From NCBI GenBank assembly GCA_905178155.1, contig CAJINV010000012.1:3467144-3531143 (forward strand): 64,000 nucleotides of DNA, read 5' to 3'. Shown here piece by piece: positions 13,501 through 24,287 of the stretch. Position numbers and translations under genes: made by a program. The notes beneath the pieces were generated by a model. That model saw only the letters and a list, made by a program, of their open reading frames with translations. It was not told the origin of the DNA and searched no databases. The stretch is from Amoebophrya sp. A120 (taxonomy: Eukaryota > Sar > Dinophyceae > Syndiniales > Amoebophryaceae). Positions within the stretch are counted from its first letter, which is position 1, and every line of letters begins with the position of its first letter.

Positions 13501-15604
13501 GATGTTGCCGATGTTGAAAAGGGGGACTATCTGGAGCACTCCGGCAACTACCTGAATCTCTCATACCAGAGTCGGGAAGGCACGCACAACCGCGAAGAGT
13601 CTCCGAGCCTGTTCTCGCGGCTTTTCGGGGGAGGAGGCGGAGACAAGAATCGGCCGAGAGTGCATCCGGTAGCTGCTCAACATGGGACCACGACGAGCAC
13701 GCCAGCCTCCTCACAGCAACAGCAGCACCCAGGATCGAATTCCCAGGCAGATTTCGTTTTCTTTTTCGGCGACCTGAATTTTCGTTTGAACATGAAACGC
13801 GAGGCGGCCGATAATTGCATAGTGCAGTCGGATATCCTGTGCAAAAGTATCGTACTCATAGTAATCGCAACCATGCATTACAAATCTCCTTCTCAAGGAC
13901 AAGGAGCTCAATCCGCATGACAAATTCTATTTTTCATGCTGAGGGAATTTGTCATGCGATTTCTACTACGTAGTAGTACGATACTTTTGCATTTCATATC
14001 GGACCACCGGAAACTACTCGCAAGTGACACGCTGCTGCCCATGCTCAGCATGTTTCAGCAGCCAAGAGCAGGGGCAGGGCCACCCCCTGTGGTCGTGGAT
14101 GGGCACGAGCGCCAAACCAATGCAAGCAATTCTGCTCCTTCGTCACAGCTACTACATCGACAAAGCTCCGAAGACAACGACAGTGCAACAGACGACATCC
14201 AACCGCGGGTCGTTTTACAGCAGCCGAATAGCAGTAGTGGAGTGGATAGGCACCGCGAAAGTATCGCACTACGTACAAATTGCATCACAAGTTTGATGTT
14301 CAGCATGAGAAATGGAATTTGCAATGTGGATTGACTTTGCAAAAGAGATTTGTAATGCATAAGAAGTGCGATTAGTACGAGTGCGGTAGTTCTTTTGCAG
14401 TGCATAGTGGAGGTGGGATCTCCAACCACGGGAATGAATTCCTCTCCGAACACAGGGTATGCAAGAAAAAAACTGTGTGAGTGTAAGTTTGTGAAGATGC
14501 AAAAAACGCAAGACGGTTTCCGAAGTGCAAGTTTACGAATCGCTCCTCACCCGTGGGGAGGCGTTTTTTTTGATTTTTTCGGTCGGTTTGAAAACGTCTG
14601 GCTCTGGCCAATTTTGAAAAATTGCAAGACTTTTGGTTTTTGCCTCAGCCGTTCCGCCACCTAGTACGAATCGCTCCTCACCCGTGGGGAGGCGGTTTTT
14701 TGGATTTTTTCGGTCTGTTTGCGAAAGACGGACGCTGGCCAATTTTGAAAAATTGCAAGACTTTTGGTTTTTGCCTCAGCCGTTCTGCCGCCTACGAATC
14801 GCTCCTCACCCGTGGGGAGGCGGTTTTTGTGATTTTTTCGGTCTGTTTGCAAAAGAGGGACGCTGGCCAATTTTGAAAAATTGCAAGACTTTTGGTTTTT
14901 GCCTTGGCCGTTCTGCCGCCTACGAAGCGCTCCTCACCCGTGGGGAGGCGGTTTTTTTTTTTCGGTCGGTTTGCAGAGACTGGAGGCTGGCCAATTTTCC
15001 AAAATTGCAAGATTTTTTGTGTTTGCCTCAGCCGTTCTGCCGCCTATGAATTCTCTCCACTGGTAGCTGCGCATGACAGGTTTTTACTGTATATGAAAAA
15101 CGATCTGCTCTTTCTGCACGGTTACACACACTTTTTTCCTTGGATACCGGAACCACGGCAGGGTACCAATCATCTTTCGGCGGTGTATCGGGAGCGGTCA
15201 CGGATTTGTCGACACCAACTGGTGCCGGCTCCGGTGGAGCAGCTCCTTCGTGGTCCGAGTTTGCTGAGATGCCGATCAATTTTCCGCCGACGTACAAAAT
15301 CAACGCGTTTACGAGGCTGGATTACGACACGTCCAAGAAAAAGCGCGTGCCAGCGTGGACCGACCGGATTTTGTACAAACCCAACAAAAATCTGAAACCC
15401 TTGTGCTACGACGCGATTTTTGACAACGAGCAACTCTACCTCTCTGACCACAGACCGGTGTACGCGCAATTTGAGGCGGAGCTGAAGAATGTGAACAGGT
15501 GGACGCCGCTTGGGGCCGCGGTGGACCAGGGGCAGAGTTTTGGAAGCAGTGTCTCCTCCTCTGCTGCGACTACCGGGGGAAGCTCAATGTGTGTGTTGAT
15601 GTGA
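10587..15604 (+). CDS. Inositol polyphosphate 5-phosphatase with CaaX box
   Basis: Predicted to remove the 5-phosphate from phosphoinositides or inositol phosphates at a membrane. Model: 10587-11949, 12211-12266, 12438-13165, 13320-13832, 14004-14246, 14412-14455, 15162-15604, total 3390 nt, 1129 aa. IPPc signatures appear in order: FVTIWNLHG (about 322), GTCES with the catalytic Glu, GFGNLVGNKGGV (about 460, formed across an introner), CSHLPAHKSG, FFFGDLNFR (about 862), KKRVPAWTDRIL (about 1045) and SDHRPVYA (about 1078). The N-terminal 320 residues and a ~370-residue insertion between SHLPAH and GDLNFR are acidic/Ser-rich and probably disordered. The protein ends CVLM, a CaaX prenylation box expected to allow farnesylation. 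Five introners and one satellite-bearing intron interrupt it. Which 5-phosphatase subtype it is cannot be told. Confidence 0.9.
11950..12205. mobile_element. Introner, family B
   Basis: TSD CGCCT perfect. Starts TATGAAATGC, ends ACAGTTGATA, with the GTCTGGGTCTGG TIR at both ends. Removal makes TCACGFGNLVGNKGG, rebuilding a conserved 5-phosphatase motif. Confidence 0.9.
12267..12432. mobile_element. Introner, family A variant
   Basis: Both ends read TATGCATTGCA or TGCAATGCATA. Flanks GTATC/GCATC (4 of 5). Removal gives GMSIGSSSFLFVCSHLPAHK in frame. The interior contains an extra short inverted repeat around CATCAACAGTTGATG. Confidence 0.8.
13166..13314 (-). mobile_element. Introner, family A, reverse
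   Basis: Starts TATCCTGTGCAAAAGTATCG and ends GCTTTTGCAATGCATA, the opposite orientation to 7877-8025. TSD TCAGC perfect. Removal joins DAASA to SSPCSLLS in frame. Confidence 0.9.
13833..13998 (-). mobile_element. Introner, family A, reverse
   Basis: TSD TCGGA perfect. Starts TATCCTGTGCAAAAGTATCG, ends TACTTTTGCATTTCATA. Removal makes CIVQSDHRKLLASDTLL in frame. Confidence 0.9.
14247..14406. mobile_element. Introner, family A, variant ends
   Basis: TSD GTGGA perfect. The 5' end is TAGGCACCGCGAAAGTATCG instead of TAT..., the 3' end TTTTGCAGTGCATA. Removal gives SSSGVEVGSPTTG in frame. Confidence 0.8.
14527..15055. repeat. 128-bp satellite array 1 (in phosphatase intron)
   Basis: Four units with GAATCGCTCC-type starts at 14537, 14668, 14796 and 14924. 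Each unit holds a short GC stem (CCTCACCCGTGGGGAGG) followed by a T-run, then CTGGCCAATTTT and CCTCAGCCGTTCTGCCGCC. The array lies in an intron bounded by the direct repeat CAGGGTA (14452-14458 and 15159-15165). Joining across that repeat gives SSPNTGYQSSFG in frame, but not as a clean GT-AG pair. Confidence 0.85.
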
Positions 15605-16926
15605 GTTTACACTTATTGACTATGCACAAGAAACGCAATCCCGATCCATATCCACCTGACCAGTGATGGTTGAGATTGTGACTTTCCATAGGTCATACAT
15701 GCGGCTTGCTTTCATTCTTGCCGCCGTGACGCAGACGTGGGTTCGGCTTTTTGGTGGTTCTTGCTACCACCTACTGGTGCGAGCCAGCAAGTTGACATTG
15801 GCCGTACAAGTTCTTAGCTCTCGGCATCTTTACTAACGGACGCACGTCCGGCGCCATCATGTGAGGATGGAAAAAGGTGCGGTCGGCCGCACTGTTCGAC
15901 AGCTTGAATGTCATAGCACGAGCAACAGAATATGAAGTGAAACTCCTGTCGGTACTTACATTGATTTTCCACTATCCCGTTTACGTTTTGGAGGTAGGTT
16001 GACGCTTACCTCAGCCGTTCTGCCGCCTACGAATCGCTCCTCACCCGTGGGAGGGCGGTTTTTCGGATTTTTTCAGTCGGTTTGCAAATGTCTGACGCTG
16101 GCCAATTTTCCAAAGTTGCAAGATTTTGATTTTTTGTGTTGCCTCAGCCATTCTGCCGCCTACGAATCGCTCCTCACCCGTGGGGAGGCGGTTTTTTTGA
16201 TTTTTTCGGTCTGTTTGCGAGAGAGTGACGCTGGCCAATTTTACAAAATTGCAAGATTTTTTGTGTTTGCCTCAGCCGTTCTGCCGCCTACCAATCGCTC
16301 CTCACCCGTGGGGAGGCGGCTTTTTGGATTTTTTCAGTCGGTTTGCAAACGCCTGACGCTCGCCAATTTTGAAAAATTGCGAGATTTTTTGTGTTTGCTT
16401 CGGCCGTTCTGCCGCCTACGAATCGCTCCTCACCCGTGGGGAGGCGGTTTTTTTGATTTTTTCGGTCTGTTTGCATAAGCGTGACGCTGGCCAATTTTGA
16501 AAAATTCGCACAGTATCTATCATCATGTAGCGGCGACTTATACTAGCAGGAGGATGAGGCTCAAAGGACAAGCAGGAGGTGTAGATGTAGTGTCTGTGTC
16601 GAGAGATTTGATGTTCGCAAGGTGTTGACAAGAATTGAAGAGATGCGAGAGAAGCTATTTACTATTTACTTTCTTAGTGGTCATCTTCACGTTCAATTTC
16701 TTTGCAAGTTGACCAGGTCCCAACGTTTGTGCACTACTTTATTTTTGCAAGGTACTACAGGTACAGCTGGACAATCGTTCATAAGTAGGACTGTCTTCTT
16801 GCGCGGCAGCTTCACGTTCACTTTCAATTTGAGTACTAGTTTCCGGCACGTTTCAGTAACGACTTGAATTCTACTGCATCGATATTGAACTGCTCTTTTG
16901 GTGTAGAAGTGCAAGAAAACCACGAC
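15605..16926. other. Intergenic; contains satellite array 2
   Basis: No gene is supported between the phosphatase stop and the next start. Apart from the satellite at 16005-16507 nothing is recognisable. Confidence 0.6.
16005..16507. repeat. 128-bp satellite array 2
   Basis: Same unit as array 1. Unit starts at 16031, 16164, about 16292 and 16420. The GC stem and the T-run are kept in every copy. Confidence 0.85.
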
Positions 16927-18100
16927 ATGGCCACACCGAGTAGAAGTGCAAGTCGTGCCAGCTCGCAGCGCTCCTCTGCGGGAGCGGGTCAATCCCGAAC
17001 AGAGGAAGACTGCGAAAGGCTCGACGCGTGCCTGGACTTTCTCGTTCGAGTCGTTCCGCAAACAATTTTTGCTCCGTGCATAATGTTGACGGAAGCAGCG
17101 GCGGCGGGCGGTGGATCAACATCTTCTACAGCCGCGAGGAATTATGCAACAGAGTCCGAGCGACAGGAGGCGGAACTCTACGCGAAGGTCCCGCAACTAC
17201 TCTCCACCCAGTCGCACCTGCTAATTCCGAGACGCCGAATCATATCGCAAGCTGTAGCACGACTGACGCTCCTCGGCCGAAGAGGTCCGCAAGGAGGAGG
17301 GGGAGCAAGAACCGCAACCACTTCTGGTTCTGAAGACGCGCCACTAGTAGTAAACGAGTACGACGCAGATGAGGATATCAACGAAGCACTGAAGCAGATT
17401 GCCACGGTGCCGACCCTGCAGGCCGAGCTGTGGCGCCGGGACCCAGACGCGATTCCCGAACCGCTGCAAGCCGCGGTGTTGCACGTGTTTCTGCGGGATT
17501 TGGTCGCCAATTTTCAGAGGTTTGAGGACGAGTCGTTGATCAGGCGAGGGTCGGTTGGCAGCAAACAAACCAGCGACGCTGTGGACGAAGACGGGAAAAT
17601 TTTTATTACAAGGAAAAATTATCACCCCTCCCCATATCGAAAACGAAATTCAAATTTGTGATGCTGTATCTGAGAACACAACTCGACCTGTATTGCTAGA
17701 AGGCCAAGACCAAGAGCCACAGCTGTGGCCTCGTTTGCAGGCAATTTGTCATGCTTCTTCCCACTTCCAGCTGCCTCCTGTCATGCTGAAGCTGCAAGGC
17801 TTGTTTCCCACGCCACCCAGCACTACAGGACTCCTGTAGTGCTGGGTGGCGTTCCAAGTAGTCCGCATCTTTTGCCTTCTAGCATGACAGAGCTGATTTC
17901 TTGTGGCCACACCCACAAATCTGCATCACAGATTTTCCCTTTCGTTTTGATACGGGGAGGGGGGATTTTTCTTCTTGATAGTTTTGATCGCGGGAACACG
18001 ACCATCTCCACCACCACCTGTGGAGGTCGTAGACGAACAACCAGCTGAAGATCCTCCCCGCGCCGGCCCCCCGGCAGCACCTCGTCGAATCATCTGGTAA
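16927..18100 (+). CDS. Unknown protein, C-terminus cut by a TIR element
   Basis: Exons 16927-17603 and 17986-18100, about 263 aa. ATG at 16927 is the first in an open frame that extends upstream. Residues 1-30 are Ser/Arg-rich. The body is helical, with DCERLDACLDFLVRVVPQ and, near residue 205, LQAAVLHVFLRDLVANFQRF, which faintly resembles the end of a dDENN region (weak inference). After the family C introner the frame is proline-rich (PSPPPPVEVV...) and ends RRIIW-stop. The W codon and the TAA are the first six bases of the TIR element at 18095. The ancestral protein was therefore probably longer; an open frame past the element (19136-19411) may be its continuation. Confidence 0.6.
17604..17980. 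mobile_element. Introner, family C
   Basis: TIRs CACCCCTCCCCATATCG and TACGGGGAGGGGGGATTTTT. Flanks ATTTT/GTTTT (4 of 5). An internal tract (CCACCCAGCACTACAGGA, then its complement near 17830) forms a second hairpin. Removal keeps an open proline-rich frame. Confidence 0.8.
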
Positions 18101-19134
18101 CCAAAGCGTGCGCAAGCGCTCGCAAGAGCGCTTTGCGCGCGGGCTTGCCCGCGCGCAAAGCGCTCTTTGCGAGATGCTCATCCATCGCAAACGCAGCGCG
18201 AAGGCTTTGCCGTTGCCATATGGGAGGGACTCGGGAGTATGCAATCACTCGCAAAATCGGGCATTTCCAAGCGTGTTTTGCCGCCAGAAAGGGGATCTGA
18301 GAAAATTTGCGTAAGTTTTGCCGAAAGCAGCCAAAACAGTAATTATCAAGCGGGGAGAGGGTAAAAAAGAGAAGTTTTATTGCTCCGCCCAGTCTGAATC
18401 TGAAAAAAGATATTGGCGTTTTCGGCTAGGGCCGACGGTGTGATGCGTTTTATAGCGGAAAATGCGTCACGTGCAGGCAGCTCCGGCCGCTTAGAAATTG
18501 AAAAAAATTGCGAAAAAAACGCTATTTTTCGCAGCATGCAAGCGGCCGACTAAATTTACCGATTTTCTCCAGTTCCCGGAAACCGCTTGAAAATTGAAAA
18601 TGACAATTTTTGCTGAAAAAGCAAAAGCCGCTTGAAAATTGCCGCTCAAAAGTGGTTTTCAAATTTGTCCGGAGGCCCGTGGCACCAGGATTGGACGACA
18701 AAAAAACAACTATCAAGCCTGTGGAGGTGTGTCCACCCCCCACGGTTTTCGACGTGTATGAAGGCCAGAATTGCGATCCTCCTCCCGCTTGGAAATGCCC
18801 GATCTGGGTGGCCCAAAAGGGCTGCCAGAAATGGCGAGAGTTGTTTAAATTTTTGAAGTTTGCGCATTTTCCCGGGCCAGCGTGCCGCCGTGCATAACGT
18901 TATGCGCGATGGAGTGCTGCTCGCCAAAAAACGCAGTCTTTTGCGCGCCCTTGCTTCCTGGTTAGAGGATGAGAGCGCGGCCCGAAGCGGGCTGCAGTGT
19001 TGGACCGCGGCCCTTGGGCCGCGGTCCAAGAGTGGTGCCCGCGAGGGCCGCGCTCTCATCCTCTAACCAGGAAGTCAAGGGATGCGCGGTAGCCTTCGCG
19101 CTGATTGGGGCGCTTCGCACGCTTTTGGTTACCA
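18095..19134. mobile_element. 1.04-kb TIR element with internal palindromes
   Basis: Ends TGGTAACCAAAGCGTGCGC and (complement) TGGTAACCAAAAGCGTGCG are inverted repeats. Inside are a near-perfect hairpin at 18122-18170 (GCGCTTTGCGCGCGGG and its complement) and a 30-bp inverted pair at 18954-18983 and 19045-19074 that encloses a further hairpin (19002-19027). No transposase frame is visible, so it is probably a non-autonomous DNA transposon. Flanks TCATC/ATATC match only 3 of 5, so a TSD is unproven. Confidence 0.6.
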
Positions 19135-19135
19135 A

Positions 19136-19411
19136 TATCGCCCTCCGGGCGCGACCTTAATACGCCCGTCAGAAGCTTCTGATGCGGTCTTTTGCACACG
19201 CCTGCACATGTCCGAAAACGTTCCTGCCGGTTCCCTGCTGCTGGTGCTTGAGGAGTTACGAAATAAGCAGGTCCAGGCCATCGGTGCCTACGCGGAAACC
19301 ACGGAGAACGACGGCGACGGGTCCACGTTTGTGCGCCGGTGCGGTCCGGACTGGCTTTCCTGTCCAGAAAAGTGTCCGAACAAACGCATCTATTACCTCA
19401 CGACGGCAGGG
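19136..19411 (+). pseudogene. Open coding-like fragment after the TIR element
   Basis: An open frame reads ...PSEASDAVFCTRLHMSENV and ENVPAGSLLLVLEELRNKQV, then a Cys-containing stretch FVRRCGPDWLSCPEKCP. It stops right after the donor-like GCAGG/GTGAGG at 19411. It has no introner and no recognised domain. It may be the severed 3' part of the gene at 16927-18100. Low confidence. Confidence 0.3.
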
Positions 19412-19737
19412 TGAGGAGCAGGACCTGCTGGGTTAGCTGTAGCAGGAGGTGCTGGAGAAGGACTTACTTGGGAGCTGGAGAAGCAGACTGCGTGATCCAT
19501 CTGGAGCGGTGAGGATGGGAAATGGGTTCATTTTCTGCAGCGCAACGCGACCAAGATAGAAGAACACAGCTGCATCGCCTGAAATGATCATAATGCTGTG
19601 AAAATGTACAGTTGTTTATTGTATGACTACAGCAGGTTTGAAATGAACAGAAACGACTTCACCTACGAGAAGATAATCACACACTGCAGCCGCGAAGAAC
19701 ATGATCTTTGCGAGGAGAATGAATTCTAACACTGCCA

Positions 19738-20535
19738 CATTTTTGTGTTTGCCTCAGCCGTTCTGCCGCCTACGAATCGCTGCTCACCCGTGGGGAGGCG
19801 TTTTTTCTGATTTTTTCGGTCGGTTTGCACAAATTGAACGCTGGCCAATTTTCGAAAAGTTCAAGATTTCTTGTCTTTGCCTCGCCGTTGGCCGCCTATG
19901 AATCGCTCCTCACCCGTGGGGAGGCGGTTTTTTTGATTTTTTCCGCCATTTTGCAAGCAGCTGACGCCGATTTTCTTCAAAAACTGCGACATTTTTGTCG
20001 TTTGTCTCAGCCGTTCTGCCAGCTACGAATCGCTCCTCAGCCGTGGAGGGGAGCTTTTTTTGATTTTTTCCGCCAGTTTGCAACCAGCTGACGCTGGCCG
20101 ATTTTCAAAAACTGCGACATTTTTGTCGTTTGTCTCAGCTGTTCTACCAGCTGCGAATCGCTCCTCAGCCGTGGAGGGGAGCTTTTTTTGATTTTTTCCG
20201 CCAGTTTGCAGGCAGCTGACGCTGGCCGATTTTCAAAAACTGCGACATTTTTGTCGTTTGTCTCAGCCGTTCTGCCAGCTACGACTCGCTCCTCAGCCGT
20301 GGAGGGGGGCTTTTTTTGATTTTTTCCGCCATTTTGCAAGCAGCTGATGCTGGCCGATTTTCAAAAACTGCGACATTTTTGTCGTTTGTCTCAGCCGTTC
20401 TGCCAGCTACGAATCGCTCCTCAGCCGTGGAGGGTAGCTTTTTTTGATTTTTTCCGCCCTTTTTCAAGCAGCTGACGCTGGCCGATTTTCAAAAACTGCG
20501 ACATTTTTTTCGTTTGTCTTACCCGTTTTGCCGCC
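19738..20535. repeat. 128-bp satellite array 3, two subfamilies
   Basis: Six units starting near 19774, 19900, 20027, 20155, 20283 and 20411 (spacing 126-128). The first two carry the CACCCGTGGGGAGGCG form seen in arrays 1 and 2. The last four carry a derived CAGCCGTGGAGGGGAGC form and GCGACATTTTTGTCG, itself a perfect palindrome core. Confidence 0.85.
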
Positions 20536-21629
20536 TATGGAGGCGTGCTGTTTTGAATTCGCATTATTCTCGTTCATTTTGCAAGTCCAAGCTGTTGACG
20601 CTGACCAATTTTCATGAATTGAGCGTTTCAAAAGATGCATGCATGAAAAAAGGTGACAGAGCAGGAGGACCAAGACCTTCGGCTTCGCCGGGGGCAGGCG
20701 CTATCCAAACAAGCAACCAAACATGCGCGGCAATCAATCTTCTCTACCCAGGTGGCACATTTGCAGTTGACCGTTTATTTTCTACTCTTCACTAGCATTG
20801 TAGCTGCATGGAAAAACTATCGCGATCTAACATGCAGCGCAGGTTCTTGTGAAAGTCAAAAGACGTTGAAATGATGATCGCAGGCGATTTTCCGCTCCAG
20901 AAAATTGAAGAATGGCAAGGAGCCCTGCGGTGTTCTAAGGATCAGGCATTGACATTTCAAACCTGCTCTCATCCGCGTCTTTTTGTATGTGTGAGACTTC
21001 CCTGCCGATCCACTAATTGCTGTCGGCCACCTCGTTGCAAACAAAAGTTTTTTCACAGTCCCCAAACTGAAAAACGAAACGATCCCGGAACACAGCAAAA
21101 TGATCTTGATCGCGATCCAGAAGAATAAATGAATCGATCCCGGAACACCTACACAACCTTGAATCTCAGTCGGTAGAAAATGTATTGTGGAGCAACAAGG
21201 ACAAGGAGCATCAAGAGTTTCACGATAGAAGACCTGCGCAAGAATTTCCCGACCCTAGGTCTCCATCGATTGGAGCTGTTTCATCATCGGGCGGATTTGT
21301 CTACAAAGTTCTATCACATATTTTTTCAAGACATATGACATTGACCACAACCAGAGACATCAATTACATACGTGTGATTGTGATTATACAAGTCCATCAA
21401 CCTCCAAAATCCACTCGCCTACTCATTTTTCTACTTACAACGAGGTACTGAGCTGAAGTGGTACGTTGTCACCTGCATCAAAAAATCTCAATTTGCGTCG
21501 CTATATTCTTCAGCTATTTTGTCGTTGTCTCAGGCACACAGCCTCAAACTTTCATCATAATTCGGACAAGACTTCATTAGTCCTGTTGCTGTTTTTCCCG
21601 TTAGGGATAGTTACCTTGACAAAATCAAA
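20536..21629. other. Intergenic; end is a duplicated upstream region
   Basis: No gene seen up to about 21458. From 21459 the sequence (GTTGTCACCTGCATCAAAAAA..., ACTTCATTAGTCCTGT..., GGGATAGTTACCTTGA) matches the region just before 29951. The duplication therefore included the leader and probable promoter of the Cys-rich gene. Confidence 0.6.
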
Positions 21630-22687
21630 ATGATGAAGCGTCTTTCCTCTTTCGAATCGAGCCCGTCTCGCTCTGTTGGTGCTCAGCTTGTGGCATTGCT
21701 GCAAGCGGTGTGCGTTTGGCTGCACCTGGAGACGATGGTGGGAGCTGCCGTGGGGTTGCAGTTGCGCATGAATCCGGGTGGTGCTGGTGGTGCGACTCGC
21801 CTAAGCACGGCTGATCGCCGCCCACCGATGAGGCAAAACGGCGTGGGTCAGAATGAGCTGCAGCTGGTATCTGTGATAAGCGGTGAAGACACGAACTCGC
21901 GAGGGTTCACCTCAATTGGTGGGAGCGTACCATGATAATCACGGCCGAAAAATTGGAGAAAAAGTTACTAGCCAAAGCCTCGGACGCAGTGAAGAACAAG
22001 CTTGCCTTCAAACCTGCGAAGTTTCTGATCTACCCTGACCCTGAGTTACGGTGGATTCGCGCTGATCCCCGAGTTTTTTACCATTCCAGGGGTGTCGAGA
22101 CGCGGTACGGTATGGAGCTGCACAATAAGATTCCTCTCACCGACAGCAGGCAGGTCCGGGATGAGAGGAAGCTGTTTGTCGAGATGGAAGATCCAACAGA
22201 GGCTGAGATGCAGGTGGAGATCGAAAACGCGAATCAAACCGACAGCGCATGGGCACGCATTCGTGATGGCCGCCGCGGATGCGCACGGGGCTCTGCTTGG
22301 GGGCTTGCCTCTCTCGCCTGTGTTCCCTGTGCTGGTGGGGTAGGGTGCGCCCTTGGTTGCATTGGCGCGGCATGTGAGTGTGCCCTGGCTGCCGAGAACT
22401 GCGGCACGGGAACCCGTGATCTTCTTCTTCGCCCGAGGCGCGTGCAGAGGTTGGAGACTGCGCGACGGGAACTCCGGCAACCACAGCAGCACGGGACCGC
22501 CGCAGCCGCGCCCCAGTCGCGTCCGCACAATCCCGACGGAGACGGAAACCGCCGCCGCCAAGGCGCCGCCACCGCGAGGGATGTGGCCCAACCCACGAAT
22601 CAACGCGAAGCCGCGGCGTTTCAGGGCGTTTTGGCTCGCTTCCAGCCGGCATTACCAGGTAATGCCGGGTTTTTGCTGCAGGTATAG
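21630..22687 (+). pseudogene. Frameshifted copy of secreted Cys/Gly-rich protein
   Basis: Paralogue of 29951-31386. The first part (MMKRLSSF..., hydrophobic segment, ETMVGAAVGLQLRMN) is in one frame and ends at 21935. The rest (ITAEKLEKK..., KFLIYPDPEL, DSRQVRDERK, then a Cys/Gly-rich hydrophobic core and an Arg/Gln-rich tail) is in another. Aligned to the intact copy, this one has 8 extra bases just before GCGAGGGTTC (about 21898), enough to shift the frame. It lacks the introner found in the intact copy. It may be a pseudogene, or the shift may be an assembly error or an unrecognised intron. Confidence 0.65.
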
Positions 22688-24287
22688 TAGTAGTAGTAGT
22701 AGGTAGTAGTTCTGAAAGCAGCAAGAAGTAATAGCAATACGTCCTAGTAGTAGAGCTGCAAAGAGTCCTCGAAGATTTACGTCTTCCTCTTACTTTCGCT
22801 TTCGCAGCAAATATCGCAGCGAGTTCATTATAGAAATTTAGCCACATAGTTTGTGCGTTTTGCTTTTGCTTTTACAACGTAAAAACTCCATACTGAGGAG
22901 GACTTGTACAGGGGCGTTGTTTATTCGTAGCATTCTTGAACTCGTCGCGGCGCTGTTTTCAAGGCCAGCGCGCAAGTTCTTCCGAACCTTGCGTGGACTT
23001 TCGTCTACAAAGGCTGAAGGCTTGCCGCAAAGCCCGTTTTATCGAGACTGTCTCCTGGCGACACCTATGGGAGCAGAGCCAACAGATTTTTGCAGTATTT
23101 TATCCGTGTTGTAAGCCTAAGCTGGCCCAGTTTTGGATTTTTTCCTGTTATTTTCAAGCTCTGCACAGGCCCCCGGGCAATTTTTGTAACATTCGATGTT
23201 TGTTGTGTACGATTTTCCTTGTACTTTTTATTTTTGTGTAAAAGCAGTTTTATCATACTCAGGATAGATTGGGTTTTACCTTTCTCGTCTTCTCCAGCAC
23301 AGTTTTGTTTATGTACAGCAGATTTTCAACTGGCCTCCAAGTTTGTCGTTCTGTAGTCCTTGCGCAACAGTAACCGACTTTATTTGAAAACACCTGCGTC
23401 CAGTGATTAGGTTTGGCATCGAGATAGTGCCTCTAATGCCTGCTATTGTTACTATTTTTGTAGATCAGCTGTTTTTGGTATGTGGAGTCTCTTTCCTACC
23501 AGACCAGGCCGGCGCACATGTATGATTCAAAAGAAGAGCGGATCCGGATTCGTAGGACGATGGAGAAAAAATAATGAAAAGGAGAGGCGGGCGCCGCTCT
23601 ATTGCTATGCACTTTCACTGGAAAGAACAAGCAGGAACTTGAAGTTGGAAAGCAGCGAAGCGTGTCTGAAGATCTGTTTCTGGCTGAGAAGTACTTATCT
23701 TGTTGGAGATACTCATTTTTTACGAATCTAGTTGCACCACTAGTGAAGTGTTCTTCCCGACGACGTTCTTCTGGTGCTACTACTCGCAAAAGAAGCAGCT
23801 CCTGCTACCTCGTGATGATCCTCCCAGCATGGTGCGACTCAGAATGTCCGGAGGTTTTGCTGTAGTCCTCCTTGAACTTTCGAACTGGTTGAGGATTTAT
23901 TACGTGTGGAAGATGATTTTTACGTGCGAATTTATTGAAGCAGTTTCTTACCGTCATCGTCGGCCTCGAACATGTACATGATCCAGCATCTCCATTATAA
24001 TTGATGAAGCAGAAGTCCTTGTCCTGTTCGTAGTGTGTATTGTTGAGTATGTTGAGCAAGCTTCTTGATGATCTTATTCTTTGTCGTTCCTACTTCCATT
24101 TTCTTTTCATTCCCAGCATCAGAAGTTGTTAGAAGTTGAAGTTCTAGCGGATGGACGACTTTCTTGTGCTCCTGGGCGCTTGATGTAGAAATTGAAACCA
24201 TACAACCACCTGAACGGCCACACCAATACCGTTTGCGCCATCTATCTTCATCCCAATCTACTTCACTCGCCGAGTCGAGGACCTCTT
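22688..24287. other. Intergenic, no gene seen
   Basis: Short TAG trinucleotide run at about 22686-22705. Otherwise only short frames without domain similarity and no introner. The open frame of the next gene begins upstream of its first ATG, at 24192. Confidence 0.5.

Noticed and set aside
14372-16494. Open frames repeating APHPWGGGFFDFFGLF and their - strand mirrors
   Set aside because: They are translations of the 128-bp satellite; the unit length of 128 is not a multiple of three, so the frame breaks between copies.
22686-22710. TAG trinucleotide run
   Set aside because: Short simple repeat just after a pseudogene; nothing further supports a function.
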